Positions 32,949 through 43,091 of a DNA stretch of 64,000 nt are shown here, in pieces. This DNA comes from Pyrus communis. Lineage: Eukaryota; Streptophyta; Magnoliopsida; Rosales; Rosaceae. Within the stretch, counting starts at the first letter, position 1, and each line of letters starts with the position of its first letter. The notes under the pieces were generated by a model that saw nothing but the letters and a program-made list of their open reading frames with translations, was not told where the DNA came from and did not search any database. The stretch is taken from positions 29,140,935 to 29,204,934 of the forward strand of contig NC_084806.1 of assembly GCF_963583255.1 (NCBI RefSeq), written 5' to 3'. The translations under genes and the position numbers were made by a program.

Positions 32949-33629
32949 TCACAAAGGTTGTTTGCGTGAAGCCCCACTACGAGGCGCAGAAGCGGAAGGC
33001 ATAGAAGCGGGAGGCATAGAAGCGGGAGGCATCGGAGCAGAAGCCATCGAAGCGGGAGGCATCGGAGCTAGAGCATTCCAGGCCTCAATACTTGGCCAAG
33101 CGCTGGATGACCCAGGAAAAAGGTGCCTCTGGAGATAAGACGCAAGCCTTTGACGGTCACTGTGAATTCGACCCTCAGATTCTTGCAGCTCATCAAGCTT
33201 CCTCTTCATCCCCGACGAATAGTTATTTGCAAGCACATGCAAACTTCTATTCTCGTACTTAAGCTGCTGGATCTCTTGCTTAAGTCTTTCCACCTCTGCC
33301 ATCAACGATTCCACTTGGCGGGACCGAGCAAGCAGGCGTTGGCCCATGTTGGACACAGAACTCGCACACTGAACACTAAGTGCGAGGGACTCTTGAACGG
33401 CCAACTGATCGGACCGTCCTGACAGCAGCCTACTATCTTTTGGAGTGAGGAGGTTTTTAGCTACTATTGTAGCTGTTGTGGCGTCCTGCATCACAGAGTC
33501 TTCACCTGAAAGAGGACCGTTAGAAGATAAAAAAGAAGGGCGCCATACATTACCTTGACGGGGCGCAACCGGATCGCTGCTGAGACTCAAATCTAAGCTA
33601 AGGTTCGATGAGTTTGCCATTTTTTTCAA
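32949..33629 (-). CDS. antisense coiled-coil protein, copy 2 (RLX2)
   Basis: Open for 226 codons (start MKKMANSSN). Shares with the other copies LDLSLSSDPVAPRQGNVWRP, DATTATIVAKNLLTPKD, QESLALSVQCASSVSNMGQR, the coiled-coil stretch RQVESLMAEVERLKQEIQQL, and ESEGRIHSDRQRL. Residues ~185-215 have a short in-frame repeat of PMPPAS units absent from the other copies, from a DNA minisatellite at ~32990-33070. The tail ends SRKQPL. It converges on the gag-derived ORF with only ~88 bp between stops. Unknown function. No signal peptide or membrane segment is evident. A structural or nucleic-acid-associated role would be guesswork. Confidence 0.72.
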   Translation of the reverse strand: MKKMANSSNLSLDLSLSSDPVAPRQGNVWRPSFLSSNGPLSGEDSVMQDATTATIVAKNLLTPKDSRLLSGRSDQLAVQESLALSVQCASSVSNMGQRLLARSRQVESLMAEVERLKQEIQQLKYENRSLHVLANNYSSGMKRKLDELQESEGRIHSDRQRLASYLQRHLFPGSSSAWPSIEAWNALAPMPPASMASAPMPPASMPPASMPSASAPRSGASRKQPL

Positions 33630-33739
33630 AAGTGTTCAAAGAGAAGGGGTGGATGGAGTTAAAATTTCACAAAGGGCCGGAGTCGAGTTTCAGGAATGGG
33701 AAATCTTCAGAGTGTGTGTGTTGGGGTGATTGATAGCTC

Positions 33740-33747
33740 TATAAAAA
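33740..33747 (+). promoter_or_regulatory. conserved TATA box of the cassette, RLX2
   Basis: TATAAAAA in AGCTCTATAAAAAGCCAAG, ~110 bp from the antisense ORF start and directed toward the 3' LTR. Matches 6327 and the reverse of 42291-42298. Confidence 0.5.
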
Positions 33748-33834
33748 GCCAAGACGACGCGTCCACCGATTCAAAGAGCCGGATTTTCCGGCGTAATTTA
33801 GGCGACGCTCCCTCGGCTTTTCAGAAAACGCGTT

Positions 33835-33865
33835 CAACTTTGTCAAAAGATTTCTGACAAAGCTG
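33835..33865. other. conserved stem-loop, copy 2
   Basis: CAACTTTGTCA / TGACAAAGCTG, one mismatch relative to the perfect stems in the other two copies. Followed by AAAACACGTGGAGG, also conserved in RLX1. Confidence 0.7.
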
Positions 33866-34860
33866 AAAACACGTGGAGGCCATCATCGCATCTACACATC
33901 TTTAGCCGACAAGCGCAAAGTTCGGCGACGCTTTCTCTACTTTTCAGAAGACGCGTGCAGCTTTGTCAAAAGGAGCCGCATCTGCACTACCACGTGTCGT
34001 TCAGAAAGCAAAGGGGCGTCGTTCAGAAATCGAAGGGGCGCCTGCTCAGAAATCGAAGAGGCGTATTCAAAGATCGAAGAGGCGCCACTATTTCAAAGAG
34101 CCGGATTTGCGGGATCAAAACGTTTGTCGACAAGGGTAAAAAGTACCACCACTTGATATTATCTCTATATATGTCGACCTTCGTCTTTTATGGCAGGGCA
34201 AACCTGAAGAAAATGCCCAACTCTCCCTCACCTCTGAGGGTGCACTCCCAGCAAAGCCTTTCAAAATACTCAATTCTTTCTTCTTCCCCAAAGATGATAC
34301 CAGATGCCTGGAGTACATATGTCCCAGGAGGAAACGGCGGATTGAAGCATGTGCTGATTCATTCACCGCTTCTTCAAAGCAAAGGTATCTCATATCATCA
34401 AGGTCAAAAGCAAAAGTATCTCATATCATGCTCTTTCCCTGTCTTTTTCTTTGTCCTTGTTCTTACTTGCATGGCAAAGTAAAAGAAGCAATCAGCCGGC
34501 ACTTGGAGTCAGTCTTCTGATCTGGAGCCAACTGCCTGGAATCTATTCCTGATTGCTTACCTAGCGTTGCTCTCGAGTAGTCATCTTCAACGGTTGTTAC
34601 ACTTCCAGAGAAGGGACCACTCCTGCAAAGATTGAACAAAGAAACAGATAACAGGAGGAAGCTCAGACCTTCGGGGGAAACCAAAAGAACCATCCTGCTG
34701 CCCAGTTCAAGAAGTAGCACAAAGGAAAATCAACGATGGGCAGAAACCAGTTCAAGAGTAAGCCTGTGGAATCACAAAGATCAAAGCCTCAATGCAATCA
34801 CCAAGGAGAAGAGGGAATTTACACTCCATAACCAGATTTGCGTCCCTAAACTCTTCTCTT
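33866..34860 (+). other. non-coding part of cassette, RLX2
   Basis: Holds repeated CAGAAATCGAAGGGGCG / ATCGAAGAGGCG units (34012-34090), a single TATCTCATATCATCA block (34385-34430) and the CAGACCTTCGGGGGAAACC segment (34665). All have counterparts in RLX0 and RLX1. No convincing ORF; the open frame 33955-34482 is not conserved as protein. Confidence 0.55.
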
Positions 34861-36692
34861 TGTTAATTACATTCTGCCATGTTTAGTATGTTTAAATGTT
34901 TTTTGTGTGTTTACTTATGTTTTGTGTGAATCTATGCTTAAAACATTGAGGACAATGTTTGATTTAAGTGTGGGGGGGTAACTAAAGTGTTTTGATGCAA
35001 ATTCGTAGGGTTTTATCCACCATAACTTCTAATGTTGTTCCTTGCTATTTTAAGGTGTTTTTAAGTTGTTTTAGAGTGTTTTAGTGTGTTTTGTTTTATA
35101 ATTCGAAAATCCCATAAAAATTTGAAAAATTGTTTTGAAAAACCCAAAAAGAGTTGTTTTAAAGTTGTTTTTGTGTGTGTGTTTGTGTCTTAGGGTACCT
35201 TCCAACACAATGATAAGGATTTGGTTTATAATTGCATGACGGTTAGAAAGAGTTATAAACATAGAGAAAAGTTTGATTTACTCTTGGTATATGCTTGGTT
35301 ATGGTTATAATGTATGACTTCACATGCAATCATAAAAGAAAAAAAAAATTCGTTTTTGTAACATGCTTGAAGGAAGGAACTCAAACAAACGCTACAACCC
35401 TGAGAGACTTGAGCCTATAACGTTCTTTGGAGAGTATAATCTGTGATTTCTTGTTTTCTAAAGTCGTTGTATGATCTCATTATTCTTTGCTTGGTTACTA
35501 CCTAGAAGGCGTTTTATCATATAGTTCCAAATGCTAGAACTCATGCCCATTTCATTCAAAGCATGTTATTGATTTGCATAACACATATTCAAGAAGAAGT
35601 TGTGTAGTGACCACCACCATAGCCAAATAGCCTTACTTTCCATACTTCGTATATGTTGTAAGTTTTAACCCCGTTGAGCCTTGTTTAGCCTTTATTCTTT
35701 GTTTACCCACATTTTCCTCACCTAGCCTAGTTTAGGACAATCCCCACCCTTGTTCTTAAAAGATAGTGAGCATGATTTAATTGAATTCCTTTTGAGTTAC
35801 ATTATGAAAGAAAATAAGTGTGGGGGAGAGAATGTTTAAGTGTTTATGTTTTGAGATTCAAAAGAAAAGAAAAAGAAAAGAAAAAAAAAAAAGAAAAGAA
35901 AAAAGAAAGAAAGAAAGAAAAAAGAGCTTAAAAAAAAAAATGAAAATAAGTGAAAATGAACTCACGAGCGTTGATGGTTGAAGAAAGGGTCCAAAAAAAA
36001 AAATGAATATGGCCCTAAGTTCTGTGTAATTCCCCCTTGGGTGATCAAAGTTGACTTCTGCATTCTAAAGGAAATTCTAAGTGCCTAATTCAATGCTTTG
36101 CTCACTATTGCTTGAAGAACGTTTGTTATCCTTACCTTTCATTTTTAGCCAATTATCCCAAGCCCCGTTACAACCCTTGACTTCTATATTGAGTGTTATG
36201 TATTTCAATTGTGGAGTTTGAACTTGGTATGAGCTTATGGTGTCACTGGTTCTCGCGTCTAAGTAGTAGCATTCCATTCATGAGATCATATCTAAACATG
36301 CTTATTAACTCCAGAAAATGCTTTCCTTATTATAACATATGTGAGTGTTCGTCTACATGTTTACATCAATCTTCTCACATATATCTAGTGTAGGGTGTGT
36401 AGTCAGAAAATCTGTGTGAAAAACGAGAGTACATCTAGTAAGAAATTGAGGGAATTCTCTAAGGCATGCTACTACATTCAAAACAAGGTTTTAAATGCTT
36501 AATTGTGAACTAGTATGTGGTGACTATGATTAAGAATGTACTTAAGTGTAAAGATGGCTCAAATCTGTGAGAATAATGATTTTTAACTTGTCATGTGCAT
36601 TGGAAGTCCCTGATACGATTGTTGGAAGGTGTAGGTTGTGTTTTGTTCTTTTTGTTTTGTTTTTCTGTTTTGCTCGAGGACTAGCAAAAGCT
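34861..36692 (+). other. RLX2 3' internal non-coding region
   Basis: Non-coding, mirrored in RLX1 at 39302-41060. Contains GAGGACAATGTTTGATTT followed by AAGTGTGGGGGGG (34968), a second AAGTGTGGGGGAGAG (35817) and a GA/A-rich run at 35865-35940. The third copy of the G-tract is the polypurine tract at 36693. Confidence 0.65.
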
Positions 36693-38712
36693 AAGTGTGG
36701 GGGTATTTGATAGGATCATATTTATGCGACTTAAATGGCTTGTTCTCGTACATTTACGTTATGTTTCTTTAGTTATTTTAGTACTTTAAGCTATTTTCGT
36801 GTGTTTGTAGGTCCAAAGGGCTAAAGGAGCAAAAAGATGCATTTTGGAGACTTTTGGAGCACTTTTGGGCTAAGGACGGATAGCTTATGCTTGAAGCCAA
36901 AGTGTTGGACGAAATTGAAGACCTAATTGGAGCCAAAGTGTTGGAACCTTGTTCTCTTTAGTTTTAGGACATTTAAACCTTTCCTAATCCCAATCATGCC
37001 ATGCATAACACACATCCATTCTAACACATTGTCATTGCACATGCATTTCCTTCATTAGTTAACCCACATGCACTTATCACTTATCATCACCACATATCAT
37101 ATCACTTAATCACTTATCACTTATCATCATCACTTAACCACTTATCATATCATAACCACATATCATATCACTTATCACTTATCACTTAAAATAACATCCA
37201 CCTACTTCACCTACAACATCCACCCACTTCACCTACAACATCCACCTACTTCACCTACAACATCCACCCACTTCACCTACAACATCCACCTACTTCACCT
37301 ACAACATCCACTTCACCTACAACATCCACCTACTTCACCTACAACATCCACCTACTTCACCTACAAATGACATAGCCATATGTTCCCTCCACTACTCCTA
37401 TAAATACCCTTGCATTCATTCATTCATGGACATCTCATTTCATACACAACACACCATTTTTCCATTTCCCTTGTAATCCAAACACCATTTTTCCATTTCC
37501 CTATTAATCCAAACACCACTCCCCAAACCATTCACACCATCAAACTATCCTTAGACCTTGTGCTACAACAACGAGGAAGAGAAGAGTGCCTAAACGTTCA
37601 TACAATTCAAGTTTGAGTTGTTGGAATGTTTAGGTGTTTCTTTGATTTCAATGTTTAAATTCAATTCTCTTTGTTTGTACGTATGAGGAATGGAAGAGAA
37701 GAGTGCCTAAACGTTCATACAATTCAAGTTTGAGTTGTTGGAATGTTTAGATATTTCTTTGATTTCAAAGTTATAATAAACTAAACCCCCTTTAGCTAGG
37801 GGGTGATTCGAAATATATGTTTATGCTTGCATTTTGATTTGATTACTTCTAATTGCATTTCATAAGTTGTTGATTCAATTTGTTTAACCGTTTGATTGAT
37901 AACTTATTTATGTATGTTTATTAAGAATGCGCGCTTAATTTTCATGCATGAATATGACGCTAGAATATAAGTGATTTTCACCTAATCGTTATGAACTTAT
38001 ATTCACAAGTAGTGGAGGTTGCTTATAAACAATCGCATTAAATGAATTCTTGGCACGAGTTTCATGCTCATCATAGTAACGAATGCCTCGTCAACACTTA
38101 TAGTTTTCATAATGCTTAATGATCTTTGATTGTATCTTTATTGTGCTGTTCACGTAAAGGACTTTTGGAGAATGTTGTGAATTGCGTTGCGCTAACCCAT
38201 CCAATTCATTAACTTAAGGAAAACTTGACGGTTAATTTAAGCGGACCTAATTAACCCGGGGTGATGAGTTTCATAATTTATTGAAATGTAATTGGAAATC
38301 TTTTTATTATGCAAGTGTAACATATGTGGAGATGACCCCCTTAGCTAGCATTCATCCATTCTATTTCATCAATTTCATATTTACATTCTGTTTTAATTGT
38401 AATTTGTTCATTTAGTTTAATTTTGTCAAAACCTAAATCCCCCTTTACTTTAATGTCAAATTAGTTAGAAATCAATTTAGTTTGTGTTTTTAAAGCATTT
38501 TGAGTTTTTGGTTTGTCTTAGTGTTTTAAACTTTAATTTTGTATTCTTTGAGTCTAGTTTAGTGTTTTAAACTGTGTTTTTAAGTTTTTGAGTCAGTTTC
38601 CAAGAGATTTGCAATCCCTCCTAATCCCTGGTCCAGAACGATCCCTACTTATACTTATACTACAAATCGACAAAAAGAGGGTTTAATTTGTGCGCGTATA
38701 AATCTCGCATCA
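36693..38712 (+). repeat. RLX2 polypurine tract and 3' LTR
   Basis: PPT AAGTGTGGGGGTATT (36693-36707), then the LTR 36708-38712. Nearly identical to the 5' LTR. Shorter by 73 bp, mainly in the minisatellite (37195-37371). TATA box at 37399-37406. Confidence 0.9.
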
Positions 38713-38717
38713 ATTGA

Positions 38718-39301
38718 CAACTAGGGTGAATGGTGGCTGCAATGATGAAGTGTGATGGCTGAAAATGGCAAGTGAAGGCACGGCAAGAATGGGTTTTGTG
38801 TGCATGTGGCTGAAATTCTTAGGTTATGCATGGGTTAGGATGATTTGTGTTAGGTGATGGGTGCATGTGTTGAATTGGTGGTGCAATGATGAAAGAATAA
38901 GTGCATGTGGCTGAATTGAATGAATGCAAAGTGAATGAATAATGAAATGGGAAAGCATGTGCAAGGTTGTAGTTTTAGGGTGTTTGAGTGAATGGTTGAG
39001 ATGGTATGTTTGCATGGCAAGGTATTAGAATGGGCTAGGCCCTTTGTTTTATGTCCTAGAGTGCATACAAGGCCTTCAATTTCGTCCAACACTTTGGCTC
39101 CAAGCATAAGCTATCCATCATTAGCCCAAAAGTGCTCCAAAAGGCCCCAAAATGCATCTTTTTGCTTCCTTAGCCATATGAACCTAAAAACACACGAAAA
39201 TGGCTTAAACTACTAAAACAACTATGGATTAACAATATAAATGCACGAAAACAAGCTAAGTAAGTCGCCTAAATATGCTCCTATCAAATTCCCCCACACT
39301 T
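38718..39301 (-). repeat. RLX1 3' LTR, part 2, and polypurine tract
   Basis: Continuation of the RLX1 LTR after the RLX2 insertion, ending GCTCCTATCA at 39286. AATTCCCCCACACTT (39287-39301) is the RLX1 polypurine tract on the reverse strand. Confidence 0.9.
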
Positions 39302-41100
39302 AGCTTTTGCTAGTCCTCGAGCAAAACAAAACAAAAGAAACCAAAAACAAAACAAAACACAATCTAAACCTTCCAACATGTATCTCAGGGATTTCAAACG
39401 AACATGACACAAAATAGAACATCATTCCCACAACATTTAGCTTTCTTTACACTTCAACAAACACTTAATCATAGTTACCATTCACTAGTTCGCATTTAAT
39501 CAATTAAAACACATTTGGAATGTAGTAACATGCCTTAGAGAATTTCCTCAATTCCTCACTAGAATGCACTCTATTTTCACACAGATTTTCTAACTTCACA
39601 CCCTACACTAGGTATATGTGAGAAGATTGATGTAAATATGAATTCTAACACTCACATATGTTATATCAAAGAAAGCATTTTCTGGAATTAAGACAATGAC
39701 ATGAATATGATCTCATGAATGGAATGCTACTACTTAGAACGAGAACCAGTGATTCCATATGCTCATACCAAATTCAAACTCCACATATTGAATACATAAC
39801 ATCAAGATAGAAGTTGAGGGTTGTAACGGGGCTAAGGGTAATGGCTAACAAGGAAAAGCAAAGGACAAACAAAGGTTCTTAAAGCAATAGGAAGCAAAGT
39901 AATGAAATTGACACTTAAACTCACTTTTAATGGCAGAAATCAACTTTTAAACACAAGGGAAGATTCATGCACAATTAGGGTCAAATTCACTTTTTTGGAC
40001 CCTTCCTTCAATAACCAACACTTGTGAGAGCATTCTCACATATTTTTCAACTCTTTTTTTTTTTTTTTTATTCTTTGGCCGTGCCCTACTATCTTCCCCC
40101 ACACTCATTTTCTGCAATATATTGATCAAAAGGAGTTCATTCTAAATCATGCTTCACTATCCTTTAAGAACAAGGGTATGGGAAGTCCTAATCTAGGCTA
40201 GGTAAGGATAATGTGGCTAACAAAGAAAATAAGCTTGAAAAGGCTCAAAAAGGGGTAATCCTACAATACATGTTAAAAGGGATAGGCTTTTTTTTTTTTT
40301 GCTTTGGCTTGACTAACAACTTCATCTTATTGTATGTTATGCAATCAATATCATGCTTTGAATGAAATGGGCATGAGTTCTAGTATTTGGAACTATAATG
40401 AAATGCATTCCAAGTAGCAACCAAGCAAAGAATGATGAGATCATGCAACGACTTTAGAAAACAAGAAATCACAGATTTATACTCTCCAAAGAACGTTATA
40501 GGCTCAAGTCTCACAAGGATGTACCTTTAGTTTGAGTTTCTTCCTTCAAGCATGTTACAAAAACTGATTTTCTCTTTTTGTGATTACATGCGAATTCATA
40601 AGCTATAACCATAACCAAGAATATACCAAAGCACAAATCAACTTCCAGCCATGTTTGCAACATTCTTTAATAGTCATGCAATTAAAACCAAATCCTTATC
40701 ATTGTGTTGGAAGGTACCCTAAGACATAAACACACAAAAACGACTCAAAACACTCTTTTTAGGCTTTTCAAAACATGTTTTTTCAAATTTTTATGTGATT
40801 TTCGGAGTTATAAAAACAAAACATACTAAAACACTCTAAAACAACTTAAAAACACCTTAAAACAGTAAGGAACAACATTTGAAGTTATGGGTGATAAAAT
40901 CCCACGAATTTGCATCAAATATACTTAGTTACCCCCCCCCCCCCCCCACACTTAAATCAAACATTGTCCTCAATGTTTTAAGCATAGATTTACATAAAAC
41001 ATAAGTAAACACACAAACAGCATTTAGACATACTAAACATGGCAGAATGTAACCAACAAAGAGAAGAGTTTAGGGACGCAAATCTGGAATTGGAGTGCTT
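39302..41100 (-). other. RLX1 3' internal non-coding region
   Basis: Diverged inverted counterpart of RLX2 34861-36692. The G-tract motif recurs as CCCCCACACTCATT (40096-40109) and a 14-15 C-run followed by ACACTTAAATCAAACATTGTC (40933-40967). T-runs near 40050 and 40290. No ORF recognised. Confidence 0.65.
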
Positions 41101-42171
41101 TCTCGGTCTTCCTTTGTTGAATGCATGGGTTGATCTTGGTGATTCCACAGGCTTAATCTTGAACTGGTTTCCTCCCATCGTTGATTTTCCTTTGTGCTAC
41201 TCTTGAACTGGGCAGCAGGATTCTTTTGGTCTTCCCCGAAGGTCTGAGCTTACTCCTTTTATCTGTTTCTTTGTTCAATCTCTCCAATTCGTATTGAAGA
41301 GGGTTAGAGGATAGCTCAGCATATGCAGTTGTTGCTTGTCTCTACATGCTTCAATGTATCATTTTCACTTGCCTTACTTGCTCCCCTTTGCAGAAGTGAT
41401 CCCTTCTCTGGAAGTGTATCAACCGTTGAAGATGACTACTCGAGAGCAACGCTAGGTAAGCAATCAGGAATAGATTCCAGGCAGTTGGCTCCAGATCGGA
41501 AGACTGACTCCAAGTGCCGGCTGATTGCTTCTTTCACTTTGCTATGCGAGTAAGAACAAGGACAAAGAAAAAGACAGGGAAAGAGCATGATATGAGATAC
41601 TTTTGCTTTTGACCTTGATGATATGAGATACCTTTGCCTTTGAAGAAGCGGTGAAAGAATCAGCACATGTATTTGTTGTGCTTGTCTCCACATGCTTCAA
41701 TCTACTGTTTCCTCCTGGGTCATCTCTACTCCAGGCATCTAGTATCATCTTTGGGGAAGAAGAAAAAATTGAGCACTTCGAAAGGCTTTGCTGGGAGTGC
41801 GCCCTCAGAGGTGAGAAAGAGTTAGGCATTTTCTTCAGGTCTGCCTTGCCATAAAAGATGAAGGTCGACATATATAGGGATTTCCCAATAGCAAGTGGTG
41901 GTACTGTTCTTTTACCCTTGTTGACAGACGTTTTGATCCCGTAAATCCGGCTTTTTGAAATAGTGACGACTTTTCGATCTTTGAATACGCCTCTTCGATT
42001 TCTGAACGACGCCCCTTCGATTTCTGAACGACACGTAGTAGTGCGGATGCGGCTCTGTCAGAGATCTTTTGACAAAGTTGCACGCGTTTTCAGAAAAGCA
42101 GAGAAAGCGTCGCCGAACTTTGCGCTTGTCGGCAAAAGTGTGTAGTTGCGATGATGGCCTCCACGTGTTTT

Positions 42172-42202
42172 CAACTTTGTCAGAGATCTTTTGACAAAGT
42201 TG
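42172..42202. other. conserved stem-loop, copy 3
   Basis: CAACTTTGTCA / TGACAAAGTTG perfect 11-bp stem with a 9-nt loop (GAGATCTTT). A partial second copy lies at 42056-42080. Confidence 0.75.
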
Positions 42203-42290
42203 AACGCGTTTTCTGAAAAGCCGAGAGATCGTCGCCGAACTTTACGCAGGAAAATCTGGCTATTTGAATCGGTGGTCGTGGCGCCTTGGC

Positions 42291-42298
42291 TTTTTATA
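42291..42298 (-). promoter_or_regulatory. conserved TATA box of the cassette, RLX1
   Basis: TATAAAAA on the minus strand, 130 bp upstream of the plus-strand coiled-coil ORF but pointing away from it, as in the other two copies. Confidence 0.5.
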
Positions 42299-42427
42299 GA
42301 GGTATCAATCACCCCAACATACACACCTGAAGATTGCCCATTCTTGAAAATCTTCTCCGGCCCTTTGAAATTTCACTCCATCCAACCCTTCTCTTTGAAC
42401 ACCTTTGAAAAATGACTAACCCGAAAA

Positions 42428-43045
42428 ATGACTAACCCATCGAACCTTTGCTTAGATTTGAGTCTCAGCAGTGATCCGGTTGCGCCCTGTCAAGGTAATG
42501 TATGGCGCCCTTCTTTTTTATCTTCTAACGGTCCTCTTACAGGTGAAGACTCCATGATGACGGATGCAACAACAGCTACGATAGTAGCTAGAAACCTCCT
42601 CACTCCTAAGGATAGTAGGCTGCTTTCAGGACGGTCCGATGAGTTGGCCGTTCAAGAGTCCCTCGCTCTCAGCGTTCAGTGTGCAGGCTCTGTGTCCAAC
42701 ATGGGCCAACGCCTACTTGCTCGCTCCCGTCAGGTTGAATCGTTGATGGCAGAGGTGGAAAATCTCAAGCAAGAGGTCAAATAGCTTAAGCACGAGAATA
42801 GAAGTTTGCACGTGCTTGCCAACAATTATTCGATGGGCATGAAGAGGAAGCTTGATGAGCTGCAAGAATCTGAAGGTCGGATTCAAAGTGACCGTCAAAG
42901 GCTTGCGGCTTATCTCCAGAGGCACCTTTTTCCTGGGTCATCCAGCGTTCCACCAAGTATTGTGGCCTCGAATGATCTAGCTCCGATGCCTCCTGCTTTG
43001 AGAGTTTTGCCAAGTAGTGGGGCATCAAGCAAACAACCTTTATGA
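42428..43045 (+). pseudogene. antisense coiled-coil protein, copy 3 (RLX1), one stop
   Basis: Starts MTNPSNLCLDLSLSSDPVAP and runs 118 codons to a TAG at 42782-42784, where the other copies have Gln (CAG to TAG). The same frame then continues (LKHENRSLHVLANNYS, KRKLDELQESEGR, SDRQRLAAYLQRHLF) to SSKQPL and TGA at 43043. Apart from this single nonsense codon it is intact. A 17-bp duplication at the start creates an upstream ATG (42411) followed by a 7-codon frame. Antisense to RLX1; stop codon ~46 bp from that of the RLX1 gag-derived ORF. Confidence 0.75.
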
Positions 43046-43091
43046 AAGTTACATTCTTTTATTTTTCTTTTATTTATTTTTTTTTTTTGAA

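Larger units (their letters stand above)
29747..38712 (+). mobile_element. RLX2: young Athila-like non-autonomous LTR element
   Basis: Complete 8966-bp plus-strand element inserted in the 3' LTR of RLX1. LTRs 29747-31824 (2078 bp) and 36708-38712 (2005 bp) start TGATAGGATCATATT and end TCTCGCATCA. PBS TGGCGCCGTTGCCGGGGA at 31830-31847; polypurine tract AAGTGTGGGGGTATT at 36693-36707. By eye the LTRs differ by only about four substitutions plus short repeat-number changes, so insertion was recent. It carries an intact gag-derived ORF, an intact antisense coiled-coil ORF and no RT or integrase. It is a close relative of RLX1 with the same architecture. Confidence 0.93.
41101..42410 (-). other. 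non-coding part of cassette, RLX1
   Basis: Inverted counterpart of the RLX2 and RLX0 cassette regions: a single TATCTCATATCATC block (~41590-41630), TCGATTTCTGAACGACGCC repeats (41995-42030), stem-loop 42172-42202 and TATA box (reverse of 42291-42298). Short frames in it are not conserved. Confidence 0.6.
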
